From Lachnospiraceae bacterium (GTDB lineage: Bacteria; Bacillota; Clostridia; Lachnospirales; Lachnospiraceae): DNA of 57,302 bases. Position numbers and translations under genes: made by a program. The notes under the pieces were generated by a model that had not been told where the DNA came from, did no database searches, and was given only the letters and a program-made list of their open reading frames with translations. The stretch lies in NCBI GenBank assembly GCA_015057425.1, contig SVEL01000016.1:1-57302 (forward strand), in the 5' to 3' direction. Below, piece by piece: positions 27,805 through 37,932 of the stretch. How positions within the stretch are numbered: the stretch's first letter is position 1; each line of letters begins with the position of its first letter.

Positions 27805-27927
27805 GACGTTCCTCCATCCTTTGTCACATAACAAACTACTTTTAAAATCATTATACTATGCGTAATTACCTGAATTTACTAAATCAAGCTCACACTTAAA
27901 ATATATTAGCATAAAGATTTAATAAAA

Positions 27928-29259
27928 TCAAGACATTTTTTCTTCTATTTCCAATAATCTGTTATACTTTGCAACACGTTCACTTCTGCATGGTGCCCCG
28001 GTTTTAATATAGCCGGTATTTAAGCCAACTGCCAGGTCTGCAATAATTGTATCCTCCGTTTCACCGGAACGATGTGACATAATAGTTCTGTATCCGTTTC
28101 TCTTGGCAAATCGTACAGCTTCAATGGTTTCTGTAAGCGTACCTATCTGATTTGGCTTTATAAGAACAGCATTTGCCATTTTCTTTGCAACACCTTCTCT
28201 TAATCTTTCCGGATTTGTAACAAATAAGTCATCTCCTACAAGCGTAACCTTTTGTCCTAATAACTCCGTAATTTTAATCCAGCCGTCATAATCCTCTTCA
28301 TCAAGCGGGTCTTCTATAGAAAAAATCGGATATTTTTCCACTAATCTTGTCCACATAACTATCATTTCGTCTGTAGTAAGTCTTACATTTGCCTTTGGCA
28401 TATGATACTCTTTTGTATGTTCAGACTTCCACTCTGATGCAGCTACATCTAAAGAAATATTAAAGTCACCATCTTTTTTTAACGTATAACCACATAATTC
28501 AATGGCACTTTTAATGAAATCAATGGTTTTTTCAGTGACTTTTAAGGCGTTTTCTACTTTTTTATTGGCACTGTCATCAGTAAATGTTTCTACAGTAATA
28601 TTAGGTGCAAATCCACCTTCATCTCCAACTCCTGTAGACATTCCATTTGCTTTTAATATACTTTGAAGCTTATGATAAACTTCCGTACACCAACGTAAAC
28701 CCTCTTTAAAATTATGAGCACCAACCGGCACAATCATAAATTCCTGAACATCAATATTATTACTTGCGTGGGCACCGCCATTCATAATATTCATCATAGG
28801 TACCGGCATAATATCACCGCTGATTCCGCCGATATATGAGTATAAATTATTGCTTTTACCGGTAACTCTTCCAAGAGATTCTGACGCTGCTTTAGCTACT
28901 GCCATAGATACTGCAAGAATTGCATTGGCACCTAGATTTGACTTATTTCTCGTTCCGTCGAGTTCCAATAAAATACTGTCAATGCGACGCTGATTATATG
29001 GGTTTTCACCTTTTAAACGTTCAAAAATCACGTGGTTAATGTTATGAACAGCCATCTCAACACCTTTACCACCATATCTGCTACTGCCTTCATCTCGTAA
29101 TTCCACTGCTTCATATATGCCCGTAGATGCTCCCGAAGGTGCAACTCCGACACCAATGCTTCCGTCACAGAGCACAACCTCTGCCAAAACTGTAGGATTC
29201 CCTCTGGAATCAAGAATTTCTCTGCCTTTAACCTTTGCAATAAGATTTTCACCTAACAT
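27928..29259 (-). CDS. eno: Enolase
   Basis: 443 residues. It converts 2-phosphoglycerate to phosphoenolpyruvate. Visible active-site elements are GAHASNN (substrate loop), GDEGGFAPN, the metal ligands in [19 protein letters not shown] and GDDLFVTN, and LIKPNQIGT with the catalytic Lys and SHRSGET. It belongs to the glycolytic block with gpmI, tpiA, pgk and gap on the same strand. GGAG precedes the ATG. Confidence 0.98.
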   Translation of the reverse strand: MLGENLIAKVKGREILDSRGNPTVLAEVVLCDGSIGVGVAPSGASTGIYEAVELRDEGSSRYGGKGVEMAVHNINHVIFERLKGENPYNQRRIDSILLELDGTRNKSNLGANAILAVSMAVAKAASESLGRVTGKSNNLYSYIGGISGDIMPVPMMNIMNGGAHASNNIDVQEFMIVPVGAHNFKEGLRWCTEVYHKLQSILKANGMSTGVGDEGGFAPNITVETFTDDSANKKVENALKVTEKTIDFIKSAIELCGYTLKKDGDFNISLDVAASEWKSEHTKEYHMPKANVRLTTDEMIVMWTRLVEKYPIFSIEDPLDEEDYDGWIKITELLGQKVTLVGDDLFVTNPERLREGVAKKMANAVLIKPNQIGTLTETIEAVRFAKRNGYRTIMSHRSGETEDTIIADLAVGLNTGYIKTGAPCRSERVAKYNRLLEIEEKMS

Positions 29260-29320
29260 ATAAACTCTCCATTCTCAAATATTTATTCTGACTGACAGAA
29301 TATTATATTTTATTATTACC

Positions 29321-29364
29321 AAAAAAAGCTCATTCAAACGAACTTTTATCATTTGAATGAGCTT
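29321..29364 (-). terminator. Terminator after the capA-like gene
   Basis: AAGCTCATTCAAA and TTTGAATGAGCTT form a 13-bp perfect stem; on the minus strand it is followed by TTTTT, 14 bases beyond the stop codon. Confidence 0.92.
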
Positions 29365-29377
29365 AAATTTAATTTTT

Positions 29378-30715
29378 TTATCTTTCCAATAACCAGTCAC
29401 CAAAGACATCTTCAGCCCAGTTATCTAACTTTTCTTTTGTAACAAGATATCTGTTTTTATTTCCTTCAAGCTTTGACGCATATCTTTTCATCATACCATG
29501 ATTAGCAGCCATTTCTTCCGTGTAATCAGAAAGCAGATATACTGCCTCTAACTTTGCATAGCTCTTATAGGTATAATGTGTTACTAAAGGAATTACACCG
29601 GTACCTTCCGAACCGATAGTTATCTTGCCATCTTCTTTTTTTATCTTTACCATTGCCATTCCGCCAAGCATTGATACGGCTCTGTCCTGCGTTGAAAGAT
29701 AATTTCCAAGAGAATAATAACAAAGTGATTTATTACCGTTATCACTTTCAATCCATTCTACAGGCTGAATAACATGAGGATGTGTACCAATTATAAGATC
29801 AGCACCTGCTTCTGTCATAAGCTTTGCAAAATTTTTCTCCTGTTTTGTTGCCTTAAGTGTATATTCTGTGCCCCAATGCGGGAACACAACGACAACATCT
29901 GCTATCTCTTCGGCTTTTTTAATATCTTCAATTACCTGAGGATTAATTGTATTATAATCAATCGCTCTTGTATCGGGATCATAATAACAAAGCATATTTA
30001 AGTGTCCGATAACATCCTTGGCAAATGTGGCAGCATTATGGCTGTATGTGTAATTAAGCATCGCAAACTTAATACCTTCTACTTCCATAATCGGTATTTC
30101 CTTCTGTTCTTCTTCTGTTTCATAAATACCCAGTGTGAGAACTTCCGGCTTTGTCTTCCAATACTCAACCGTATTGAGAAGTCCTGACAGCCCCATATCT
30201 CTCGCATGATTAGATGCATGTAAAACCACATTAAATCCAGCCTTGGCTATAGAATCACCTATTGCTGTTGGTGAATTGAATCTCGGATATCCTCCGAATT
30301 CCTTATCATCACCGCCAAAGATAGTTTCCTGATTAATAACGGAAATATCAGCAGCATCTATATACTTCTGAATCTCTGTAAACATAAAATCAAAATTATA
30401 TGTTCCATCATCCTGCTTACCTGTTTTTATAACACCTGTGTGTATAAGATTATCCCCAACGGCTATTAATGTAAGTTCAACAGGTGCCTCTGTCGGTGGT
30501 TCTGTCGGTTCTTCCGTAGTCGGTGGCTCAGTTGTAATTACATCTGTTGTACCTGAAGAATTTTCAGAATCTCCAATTATTCCACCTGTACTTTTTTCAC
30601 CGTTATCAAAACATCCCGTTACTACAAATGCAACTACAATAGTAACAAGCGCAACCAGACTTACAAGGGTAAATATTCCTTTATAATTTGGTCTGTATTT
30701 TTTTCTTCTACTCAT
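29378..30715 (-). CDS. CapA-family lipoprotein (metallophosphatase fold)
   Basis: 445 residues. A signal sequence with lipobox VTGC is followed by a Thr/Pro/Glu linker (about residues 55-80) and then a CapA domain (about 85-400). The metal-binding motifs are LIAVGDNLIHTG, VINQETIFGG, HASNHARDMG, VVFPHWGTEY and IGTHPHVIQP. CapA/PgsA proteins take part in poly-gamma-glutamate or surface-polymer assembly, but many CapA-family proteins have unknown roles. It lies between gpmI and eno, only 14 bases after gpmI begins its region, so it may be co-transcribed with glycolytic genes. Confidence 0.9.
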   Translation of the reverse strand: MSRRKKYRPNYKGIFTLVSLVALVTIVVAFVVTGCFDNGEKSTGGIIGDSENSSGTTDVITTEPPTTEEPTEPPTEAPVELTLIAVGDNLIHTGVIKTGKQDDGTYNFDFMFTEIQKYIDAADISVINQETIFGGDDKEFGGYPRFNSPTAIGDSIAKAGFNVVLHASNHARDMGLSGLLNTVEYWKTKPEVLTLGIYETEEEQKEIPIMEVEGIKFAMLNYTYSHNAATFAKDVIGHLNMLCYYDPDTRAIDYNTINPQVIEDIKKAEEIADVVVVFPHWGTEYTLKATKQEKNFAKLMTEAGADLIIGTHPHVIQPVEWIESDNGNKSLCYYSLGNYLSTQDRAVSMLGGMAMVKIKKEDGKITIGSEGTGVIPLVTHYTYKSYAKLEAVYLLSDYTEEMAANHGMMKRYASKLEGNKNRYLVTKEKLDNWAEDVFGDWLLER

Positions 30716-30729
30716 AATCTTAACCTATA

Positions 30730-32268
30730 TTATTTTACTAAAAGTGACTTTCCTGTCATTTCCTTTGGCTGTTCCATTCCCATAAGTTCAATAAGTGTAG
30801 GAACGATATCAGCAAGACATCCGCCTTCACGAAGTGTATATGCAGGATCAGCATTTACAAGTATAAATGGTACAGGATTTGTTGTATGTGCTGTAAAGCT
30901 TCCGCCTGTTTCATAATCAACAAGCTGTTCTGCATTTCCGTGGTCGGCACAGATAAACATTGCACCATCTACCTCTTTAAGTGCAGCTACTGCTTTACCT
31001 ACACATTCATCAACAGCTTCAACAGCCTTAACTGCAGCAGCTTCAATACCTGTATGTCCAACCATATCAGGGTTAGCAAAGTTGATGATTATTACATCAT
31101 ATTTATCTGACTTAATTGCTTCAACAAGCTTATCACATACTTCATAAGCACTCATTTCAGGCTGTAAATCATATGTTGCAACCTTTGGTGACTTAACTAA
31201 GATTCTGTCTTCGCCTTCATTTGGCTCTTCAACACCACCATTAAAGAAGAATGTAACGTGAGCATATTTTTCTGTTTCAGCTATTCTTGCCTGCTTAAGT
31301 CCTTTAGCTGCAAGCCACTGACCAAATGTATTATCAAGAGATACTTTGTGGAATGCAATTAATTTATTCAGAATTGTAACATCGTACTCTGTAAAGCATA
31401 CAAATACTGTATCAAGTCTCTTCGCTCTGTCAAATCCGTCAAAATCATCTGCACAGAAAGCTCTTGTAATTTCTCTTGCTCTGTCAGGTCTGAAGTTAAA
31501 GAAGATTACAGAATCATTATCCTTAACTGTAGCAACCGGCTGTCCGTTTTCTTTAACTACTGTAGGTAAAACGAACTCATCATTTACATCTTTATCATAT
31601 GAATTAGCTATAGCACAGATTGGACATGGTGCTTCTTCTCCAACGCCTTCTGTAATAGCCTTATATGCCTTTTCTACTCTGTCCCATCTGTTATCTCTAT
31701 CCATTGCATAGTATCTTCCTGATACTGTAGCAACTTTACCTACGCCGATTTTTTCCATTTCAGCAACAAGTTCTTCCATAAATCCTTTACCTGATGTAGG
31801 TGCAGTATCACGACCATCAAGGAATGCATGTACATAAACCTTATCAAGGCCTTCTCTCTTAGCAAGCTCTAATATACCATAAAGGTGTGTATTGTGGCTG
31901 TGAACACCGCCATCTGATAATAATCCGAACAAATGAAGTGCACTGTTATTTTTCTTAGCATTGTTAACAGCTGCAAGAAGAGCTTCGTTTTTAAAGAAAT
32001 CACCATCCTGGATTTCTTTTGTAATTCTTGTAAGCTCCTGATATACAATTCTTCCTGCACCCATATTAAGGTGTCCAACTTCAGAGTTACCCATCTGTCC
32101 GTCAGGAAGGCCTACTGCCATACCACTTGCATATCCTTTTACAAACGGATAATCCTTCATAAGTCCGCTGATAACAGGCGTATTAGCTATAGCTACCGCA
32201 TTACCTTCTGACTTTTCATTAAGTCCGTATCCGTCAAGAATCATTAAAACTACCGGTTTCTTACTCAT
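30730..32268 (-). CDS. gpmI: Phosphoglycerate mutase, cofactor-independent
   Basis: 512 residues, full length. It interconverts 3- and 2-phosphoglycerate with two manganese ions. The N-terminal LMILDGYG and the catalytic serine in [16 protein letters not shown] mark the phosphatase domain; [24 protein letters not shown] and FRPDRAREI line the phosphotransferase site; [20 protein letters not shown] and HTTNPVP supply metal ligands. AAAGGA precedes the ATG. Confidence 0.98.
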   Translation of the reverse strand: MSKKPVVLMILDGYGLNEKSEGNAVAIANTPVISGLMKDYPFVKGYASGMAVGLPDGQMGNSEVGHLNMGAGRIVYQELTRITKEIQDGDFFKNEALLAAVNNAKKNNSALHLFGLLSDGGVHSHNTHLYGILELAKREGLDKVYVHAFLDGRDTAPTSGKGFMEELVAEMEKIGVGKVATVSGRYYAMDRDNRWDRVEKAYKAITEGVGEEAPCPICAIANSYDKDVNDEFVLPTVVKENGQPVATVKDNDSVIFFNFRPDRAREITRAFCADDFDGFDRAKRLDTVFVCFTEYDVTILNKLIAFHKVSLDNTFGQWLAAKGLKQARIAETEKYAHVTFFFNGGVEEPNEGEDRILVKSPKVATYDLQPEMSAYEVCDKLVEAIKSDKYDVIIINFANPDMVGHTGIEAAAVKAVEAVDECVGKAVAALKEVDGAMFICADHGNAEQLVDYETGGSFTAHTTNPVPFILVNADPAYTLREGGCLADIVPTLIELMGMEQPKEMTGKSLLVK

Positions 32269-32386
32269 ATCTTTAATTCCTTTCTTTTGAAAAAATAAAA
32301 TTACACATTAAAACATCATATATTATAATGTTAATACTATTTATTTTCAAGGAGTTTAGGATAAAAAAATATTTTTTGACAAAATA

Positions 32387-32511
32387 TTAACGCTTAACAT
32401 TATATCCTGCTTTTTCAATAGCACTTATAATTACTCCATAACCCTGTTCTTACAATGTTCGCAAGTCATCCCCTCTACCGAAAAAGTCTTCTTTCCAATT
32501 ACTTTAGTCAA
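32387..32511 (-). pseudogene. Remnant of a heavy-metal-associated (CopZ-like) domain gene
   Basis: On the minus strand 32511-32440 reads LTKVIGKKTFSVEGMTCEHCKNRVME and stops. After a frameshift, 32437-32387 reads ISAIEKAGYNVKR and stops. The two pieces are the beginning (with the copper-binding CxxC) and the end of an HMA domain, with about 30 central residues missing. This looks like decay by an internal deletion. It lies just downstream of the ydcF-like gene. Confidence 0.7.
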
Positions 32512-32540
32512 CTTTTTTAAAAGAATCAATGATATCAACA

Positions 32541-33269
32541 TTAATCATTTGTTACGTCACCATCACCGCTTACAGGTATTGTATCTCCAAGATATGTCGG
32601 TTCAGGTTTAATTATAGTAGTCGCAAAATCCTTAACCCTTGCGAGTACTTCTCTTATATCACGTGATGTCTGTCCGCTGTAAGTACGATAATCTGCTGCA
32701 ACCCCATAAGCTTCTATACCTAAAGCTTTTGCAATATATAATGCTCTTGATAAATGATACTCCTGTGTAACAATAATTACTTTATCTGCCTGAAAAATCT
32801 CTTTTGCACGATAGACAGTGTCATAAGTTGAAAATCCGGCATGATCCATAAATACATCTGATGATTCAACTCCATCAGCAATGGCATACTCTTTCATAGT
32901 TTGTACTTCATTGTAATCGGTACGTCCGTGATCTCCACTCATAATTATTTTAGGTGATGCGTCTGCTTTATATAATTCTACGCCTCTTTTTATTCTGTCT
33001 TCAAGCATATGGCTTGGTGTACCGTCCGCCCTCACAAGACATCCAAGTACAATAACACAATCTATATCCTTAAGTTTGGCTGCTTCTTCCGTAGTGATAA
33101 TTCTATCTTTAACAGAATTCTTCACATAGCCGTTTATCCCAAGTACTGCAACTACTCCAAGAATCCCAAGGCACACCATCACAATCACTGCAATCTTTAT
33201 ATATTTTAACATTTTCTTTGAAAAAATCTTTGATTTCAAACTTGCTTTATCTATATTTTTATCTGACAT
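32541..33269 (-). CDS. YdcF/SanA-family membrane protein (DUF218)
   Basis: 242 residues. One membrane segment (about 24-48) precedes an external DUF218 domain (about 70-225) with family motifs: CVIVLGCLVRADGTPS, LYKADASPKIIMSGDHG, EYAIADGVESSDVF and VTQEYHLSRALYIAKALG. Relatives (SanA, ElyC) affect cell-envelope integrity; the enzyme activity is undefined. It lies within the glycolytic block between tpiA and gpmI. Confidence 0.85.
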   Translation of the reverse strand: MSDKNIDKASLKSKIFSKKMLKYIKIAVIVMVCLGILGVVAVLGINGYVKNSVKDRIITTEEAAKLKDIDCVIVLGCLVRADGTPSHMLEDRIKRGVELYKADASPKIIMSGDHGRTDYNEVQTMKEYAIADGVESSDVFMDHAGFSTYDTVYRAKEIFQADKVIIVTQEYHLSRALYIAKALGIEAYGVAADYRTYSGQTSRDIREVLARVKDFATTIIKPEPTYLGDTIPVSGDGDVTND

Positions 33270-33362
33270 ATTCCTATTCTCCTTTTACGTCTTCAGCTTC
33301 CTTAATTCAATAACTAAAAGTAGTATAGCTTTGGCTAAAATATATGTCAATTTAAATTTTGT

Positions 33363-33446
33363 TACATTTATTGTTACATTTGTTGTAACATTTGTTTTTA
33401 CATTTGTTGTTACATCTGCAGTTTCATTTGTTGTCACATTTGTTGT
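33363..33446. repeat. Seven tandem 12-bp repeats (TACATTTGTTGT)
   Basis: Seven consecutive 12-base units close to TACATTTGTTGT. On the minus strand each unit would read Thr-Thr-Asn-Val in one frame, but no start signal supports a protein. Confidence 0.8.
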
Positions 33447-33595
33447 TGCTCTTAAAGTCACTCTTGAGTTTTTTTATTTTCATACTACTTTTGACACTTT
33501 ATTTATATAATTATAGCCCTAACTATTTAAACAGTAGTATATTCTATCTTAAAAGAAACTTTTTCTGTATAGGTAGAAAAATACAACTATTTAAA

Positions 33596-33674
33596 TAAAA
33601 AAAACACCGGCAAGTAAATTGTCTCAAAGAATAAAACAAAAAATCTAACCTTTGTACATTTCTATTGCCGGTGT
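33596..33674 (-). terminator. tpiA terminator with long loop
   Basis: ACACCGGCA(A) (from 33604) pairs with TTGCCGGTGT (33665-33674), and on the minus strand the stem is followed by eight T residues. The roughly 50-base loop is unusually long for a terminator. Confidence 0.7.
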
Positions 33675-33703
33675 AAATAAGTTTTTATTAATATAATGAC
33701 AGT

Positions 33704-34453
33704 TTATTTGTTGTAGTTAACAATCTTGCCAAAATCAGGCTTTAAACTTGCACCACCAACAAGACCACCATCGATGTCTGGCTGTGCAAATAATTCAGGA
33801 GCGCTGTCAGCTGAAACTGAACCGCCGTACTGGATACGGATAGCTTCTGCTGTTGCTTCATCATATATCTCACAGATGCAATCTCTGATTGCTTTACAAA
33901 CTTCTTCAGCCTGTTCTGTAGTTGCAACCTTACCTGTACCGATAGCCCAAATTGGTTCATATGCGATAACTGCTGTCTTTGCCTGTTCTGCTGTTACATT
34001 AAGGAATGCAATCTTAATCTGCTGACGAATCCAGTCAATTGTAATTCCCTGTTCTCTCTGTGTAAGTGATTCTCCACAGCAGATAATAGGTGTAATACCA
34101 TGTTCAAAAGCTTTAAGAACTTTCTTATTAACTGTTTCATCTGTTTCAGCAAAATACTCACGTCTTTCTGAATGACCGATGATTACATACTTAACGCCTG
34201 CATCAACAAGCATATTAGGTGCGATTTCACCTGTGTAAGCACCACTTTCTTCGAAGTACATATTTTCTGCACCGATTTCGATGTTGCTTCCCTTTACAGC
34301 TTCTACAGCAGGAATGATAGAAATTGCAGGTACACAAAATACCACATCAACATCTTCATTTGCTACTAATGGTTTTAAAGTATTAATTAATTCTACAGCT
34401 TCACTTGGAGTCTTATTCATCTTCCAGTTGCCTGCGATAATTTTTCTACGCAT
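33704..34453 (-). CDS. tpiA: Triosephosphate isomerase
   Basis: 249 residues. It interconverts dihydroxyacetone phosphate and glyceraldehyde 3-phosphate. N-terminal GNWKMNK holds the catalytic Lys, IIGHSERR the catalytic His, and [12 protein letters not shown] the catalytic Glu with loop 6; the phosphate loops YGGSV and GLVGGASLK are intact. It lies 17 bases downstream of pgk, probably on the same transcript. Confidence 0.98.
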   Translation of the reverse strand: MRRKIIAGNWKMNKTPSEAVELINTLKPLVANEDVDVVFCVPAISIIPAVEAVKGSNIEIGAENMYFEESGAYTGEIAPNMLVDAGVKYVIIGHSERREYFAETDETVNKKVLKAFEHGITPIICCGESLTQREQGITIDWIRQQIKIAFLNVTAEQAKTAVIAYEPIWAIGTGKVATTEQAEEVCKAIRDCICEIYDEATAEAIRIQYGGSVSADSAPELFAQPDIDGGLVGGASLKPDFGKIVNYNK

Positions 34454-34470
34454 AATTTTCTACCCTTCTC

Positions 34471-35661
34471 TTATTTATCGTTTGCAGCTACAACACCAGG
34501 AAGGTCTTTACCTTCAAGGAATTCAAGTGATGCACCGCCACCTGTTGAGATGTGTGTCATCTTGTCGCCGAAACCTAAGATATTAACAGCTGCAGCTGAA
34601 TCACCACCACCGATGATTGTTACAGCATCGATTTCTGCTAATGACTTAGCAACTGCTACAGTACCTGCAGCAAAGTTAGACATTTCGAAACATCCCATTG
34701 GTCCGTTCCACACTACTGTCTTAGCTTCTTTTACAGCTTCTGCATACATAGCAGCTGTCTTTGGTCCTATATCAAGTCCCATGTAATCAGCTGGGATTGA
34801 ACCTTCGCAAACCTGGATATTTGCATCATTTGAGAATGCATCTGCAGCAACAGAGTCAACAGGAATCATTAACTTAACGCCCTTTTCTTCTGCTTTCTTC
34901 ATCATATCTGCAGCATACTGCTTATAATCTTCTTCGAATAATGACTTACCGATTGTTTCACCCTTAGCAGCAAGGAATGTAAATGCCATACCACCACCGA
35001 TAATAAGCGTGTCAACCTTGTCAAGAAGGTTGTCGATAACTGAAATCTTTGATGAAACCTTTGAACCACCAAGGATTGCTACGAATGGTCTTTCAGGATT
35101 ATTTACTGCATTACCGAGGAAATCGATTTCTTTCTGCATAAGGTAACCAACTACTGCTGTGTCAACATATTCTGTAACACCAACGTTTGAGCAGTGTGCT
35201 CTGTGAGCTGTACCGAAAGCATCATTAACAAATACTTCGCAAAGTGAAGCAAGGTCTTTGCTAAATGCTTCGCCGTTCTTTGTTTCTTCTGCTCTATATC
35301 TTGTGTTTTCAAGAAGGATAACATCTCCATCGTTCATAGCTTCTACAGCTGCTTTAGCATTAGGACCAACTACTTCAGCGTCTGCTGCAAACTTAACTTC
35401 CTGACCTAATAATTCTGAAAGTCTCTTTGCAACAGGTGCAAGTGATAATTCAGGCTTTGGTTCTCCCTTTGGTTTACCAAGGTGTGAGCAAAGAATAATC
35501 TTACCACCATCAGCAACTAACTTCTTAATTGTAGGAAGAGCGGCAACAAGACGGTTTTCATCTGTAATCTTACCTTCCTGTAATGGAACGTTGAAATCAC
35601 AACGAACTAATACTTTTTTACCTTTTACGTTGATATCATCAACTGACTTTTTGTTAAGCAT
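34471..35661 (-). CDS. pgk: Phosphoglycerate kinase
   Basis: 396 residues. It transfers phosphate from 1,3-bisphosphoglycerate to [14 protein letters not shown] and [10 protein letters not shown] are the substrate-binding N-terminal motifs; GGSKVSSKI and the C-terminal GGGDSAAAV nucleotide site are intact. CGGAGG precedes the ATG. A hairpin separates it from gap. Confidence 0.98.
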   Translation of the reverse strand: MLNKKSVDDINVKGKKVLVRCDFNVPLQEGKITDENRLVAALPTIKKLVADGGKIILCSHLGKPKGEPKPELSLAPVAKRLSELLGQEVKFAADAEVVGPNAKAAVEAMNDGDVILLENTRYRAEETKNGEAFSKDLASLCEVFVNDAFGTAHRAHCSNVGVTEYVDTAVVGYLMQKEIDFLGNAVNNPERPFVAILGGSKVSSKISVIDNLLDKVDTLIIGGGMAFTFLAAKGETIGKSLFEEDYKQYAADMMKKAEEKGVKLMIPVDSVAADAFSNDANIQVCEGSIPADYMGLDIGPKTAAMYAEAVKEAKTVVWNGPMGCFEMSNFAAGTVAVAKSLAEIDAVTIIGGGDSAAAVNILGFGDKMTHISTGGGASLEFLEGKDLPGVVAANDK

Positions 35662-35701
35662 TATAAAATCCTCCGTTTAATTTTATTTTCCATATAACAA
35701 A

Positions 35702-35728
35702 GGGTTCGGCCCTATTAAGACCGAACCC
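35702..35728 (-). promoter_or_regulatory. Hairpin between gap and pgk
   Basis: GGGTTCGG (35702-35709) pairs perfectly with CCGAACCC (35721-35728). On the minus strand only a short TTTGTT follows, so it is a weak terminator or an mRNA stabiliser that would set gap above pgk-tpi levels. Confidence 0.65.
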
Positions 35729-35761
35729 GTTTAGGACCTTTAAATCCGTTATTTGCGCAGA

Positions 35762-36775
35762 TTATGCTAATTCTGCGAAGTATTTGATTGTTCTAACCAT
35801 CTGGCTTGTGTATGAGTTTTCGTTATCATACCATGAAACAACCTGTACTTCATATAAATCATCAGCAATCTTAGCTACCATTGTCTGTGTAGCATCAAAT
35901 AATGAACCATATGTGATTCCTACGATATCTGATGAAACGATTTCTTCTTCATTGTAACCGAATGAATCTGAAGCAGCAGCCTTCATAGCAGCGTTGATTC
36001 CTTCTTTTGTTACGTCAGCACCCTTAACAACTGCTGTTAAGATTGTTGTTGAACCTGTTGGAACAGGAACTCTCTGTGCAGAACCGATTAACTTACCATT
36101 TAACTCTGGGATAACAAGACCGATAGCCTTAGCAGCACCTGTTGAGTTAGGAACGATATTAACAGCACCTGCACGTGCTCTTCTTAAATCACCTTTTCTG
36201 TGTGGTCCGTCAAGGATCATCTGATCACCTGTGTAAGCATGGATTGTAGCCATGATACCTGACTGAATTGGTGCATAATCATTAAGAGCTTTAGCCATAG
36301 GAGCTAAACAGTTTGTTGTACATGAAGCAGCTGAAATGATTGTATCATCTGCTGTTAATGTCTTTTCATTTACTGAGTAAACGATTGTCTTAAGGTCGTT
36401 ACCAGCTGGAGCTGAAATAACAACTTTCTTAGCACCTGCATCGATATGAGCCTGTGACTTTTCTTTTGAGCAGTAGAAACCTGTACATTCAAGTACTACG
36501 TCTACTCCTACTTCTGCCCAAGGAAGGTTCTTAGCTTCCTTTTCAGCATAAATCTTAATTGTCTTTCCATCAACTGTGATAGAATCTTCACCAGCTTCTA
36601 CTGTATGACCATCATATCTACCCTGTGCTGAGTCATACTTTAAAAGATGAGCTAACATCTTAGGGCTTGTTAAGTCGTTGATAGCAACGATTTCATAACC
36701 TTCTGCTCCGAACATCTGTCTGAATGCAAGACGACCGATACGGCCAAAACCATTAATTGCAACTTTTACTGCCAT
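35762..36775 (-). CDS. gap: Glyceraldehyde-3-phosphate dehydrogenase, type I
   Basis: 337 residues. It oxidises glyceraldehyde 3-phosphate with NAD and phosphate. The NAD-binding [14 protein letters not shown] starts the protein, [12 protein letters not shown] carries the catalytic Cys, and HAYTGDQ the catalytic His; [14 protein letters not shown] closes it. The first gene of the gap-pgk-tpi run, with a strong AGGAGG and a promoter and palindrome upstream. Confidence 0.98.
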   Translation of the reverse strand: MAVKVAINGFGRIGRLAFRQMFGAEGYEIVAINDLTSPKMLAHLLKYDSAQGRYDGHTVEAGEDSITVDGKTIKIYAEKEAKNLPWAEVGVDVVLECTGFYCSKEKSQAHIDAGAKKVVISAPAGNDLKTIVYSVNEKTLTADDTIISAASCTTNCLAPMAKALNDYAPIQSGIMATIHAYTGDQMILDGPHRKGDLRRARAGAVNIVPNSTGAAKAIGLVIPELNGKLIGSAQRVPVPTGSTTILTAVVKGADVTKEGINAAMKAAASDSFGYNEEEIVSSDIVGITYGSLFDATQTMVAKIADDLYEVQVVSWYDNENSYTSQMVRTIKYFAELA

Positions 36776-36810
36776 TTTTTAAATCCTCCTAATATAGAAT
36801 CAATTTAATT

Positions 36811-36827
36811 TGGACATAGTTTGTCCA
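36811..36827. promoter_or_regulatory. Inverted repeat downstream of the gap promoter
   Basis: TGGACA-tagtt-TGTCCA, a perfect 6+6 inverted repeat roughly 10 bases past the -10 element, in the position of a repressor operator. A CggR-like glycolytic regulator is a possible binder; none is encoded in this window. Confidence 0.5.
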
Positions 36828-36837
36828 GTTGATTAGT

Positions 36838-36866
36838 ATTTTACCTAATTTTTTACAAAATAGCAA
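36838..36866 (-). promoter_or_regulatory. Predicted gap promoter
   Basis: Minus strand: -35 TTGCTA (36866-36861), 17-base spacer, -10 TAAAAT (36843-36838). It lies about 65 bases before the gap ATG and immediately upstream of the palindrome at 36811-36827. Confidence 0.6.
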
Positions 36867-37020
36867 GAACATATTTGTGAAAAGTTAAAATTTTATCAAA
36901 TATTTAAATTTATATCCCTTCCATATAATCATTCCCATTTCTATTTGCTTTACACATTTTCTTATGTATGATATTATTTTATACATATTTAAAAGATTTT
37001 CAGAGAGGAATTTATCCAAA

Positions 37021-37833
37021 ATGACAACATATATTTGTGACTCACACATACATACACGTTTCTCCACTGATTCTGACAGTTCTGTAAAAGAGACTATAGA
37101 AAAAGCCATAGAACTCGGTATGAAGTTTATAGCCATAACTGACCATCAGGACTTCGGATATCCCGGAGAAGATTTTAAGTTAATAAAAAATATAGATGAA
37201 TACTTTGAGAAGCTTCTATATTATAAAGAAGAATACAAAGACAAAATTTATCTTGCAATAGGCTGCGAAGTTGGTTTAGAAGCCGATAAACCTGATATTA
37301 TCAAAGAATATGTATCTTCTAAACCATTTGATTTTATTATCGGTTCTTCTCACCTTGTAAACGGAATTGATATATATTATCCGGATTTTTATAAGGATAA
37401 AACATCTGATGAAGCCATTAAGATTTATTTCGAATCGGTTCTTCAAAATCTTGATACATGCAAAGACTTTGATGTTTACGGTCATATTGACTATATTGTC
37501 AGATATTGTCCCGGTAAGACGACTTGCTTTACCTATGAAAAATTCGGGAAGTATTTGGATGAAATATTAGTCAGAATCATCGAAGCAGGTAAAGGAATCG
37601 AAATCAATACCGGTGGGTACCGAAATGGTTTAACCGAACCAAATCCGTGTTTTGATATTATAAAAAAATACAAACAGTTAGGCGGTAAAATATTAACCTT
37701 TGGCTCAGATGCACATGAACCTGCCGTAATCGGATATCGTTTTGCTGATGCTGCCCTTCTTGCTAAAGAAGCCGGATTTACAGCATATTATATATTTAAG
37801 AACAGACAGGCTATTGAATTGCCATTAATTTAA
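37021..37833 (+). CDS. hisK: PHP-type histidinol phosphatase
   Basis: About 270 residues from ATG at 37021 (GAGAGG 13 bases upstream); an in-frame ATG at 36964 lacks a site. The PHP metal motifs are DSHIHTRFSTDS near the start, ITDHQDFG, IIGSSHLV, VYGHIDYIVRY and FGSDAHEP. This HisJ/HisK subgroup removes phosphate from L-histidinol phosphate, matching the hisH-hisF genes at 7065-8513. It is divergent from gap. Confidence 0.88.
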   Translation: MTTYICDSHIHTRFSTDSDSSVKETIEKAIELGMKFIAITDHQDFGYPGEDFKLIKNIDEYFEKLLYYKEEYKDKIYLAIGCEVGLEADKPDIIKEYVSSKPFDFIIGSSHLVNGIDIYYPDFYKDKTSDEAIKIYFESVLQNLDTCKDFDVYGHIDYIVRYCPGKTTCFTYEKFGKYLDEILVRIIEAGKGIEINTGGYRNGLTEPNPCFDIIKKYKQLGGKILTFGSDAHEPAVIGYRFADAALLAKEAGFTAYYIFKNRQAIELPLI

Positions 37834-37932
37834 TCATATTTTTACAGTTAAAAACCTCCAAATTCTCATATACTTTTTTAATTTTATCTATGATAAGATT
37901 ATTTCAGTACAATGAAATTGGAGGTTTTTACT

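Larger units (their letters stand above)
33270..33703. other. Intergenic region between ydcF-like gene and tpiA
   Basis: 434 bases without a convincing gene. It holds the tpiA terminator (33596-33674), a 12-bp tandem repeat (33363-33446) and otherwise AT-rich sequence. Open frames through the repeat lack a ribosome binding site and have biased, low-complexity translations. Confidence 0.7.

Noticed and set aside
33363..33446. Possible CRISPR array
   Set aside because: The units are contiguous 12-mers without spacers and there are no cas genes.
33360..33470. Minus-strand TTNV-repeat peptide upstream of the ydcF-like gene
   Set aside because: Open frame but no start codon with a ribosome binding site, so described as a DNA repeat only.
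33392..33598. Leu-rich plus-strand frame in the tpiA-ydcF gap
   Set aside because: Low-complexity translation created by the 12-bp repeat, with no ribosome binding site.
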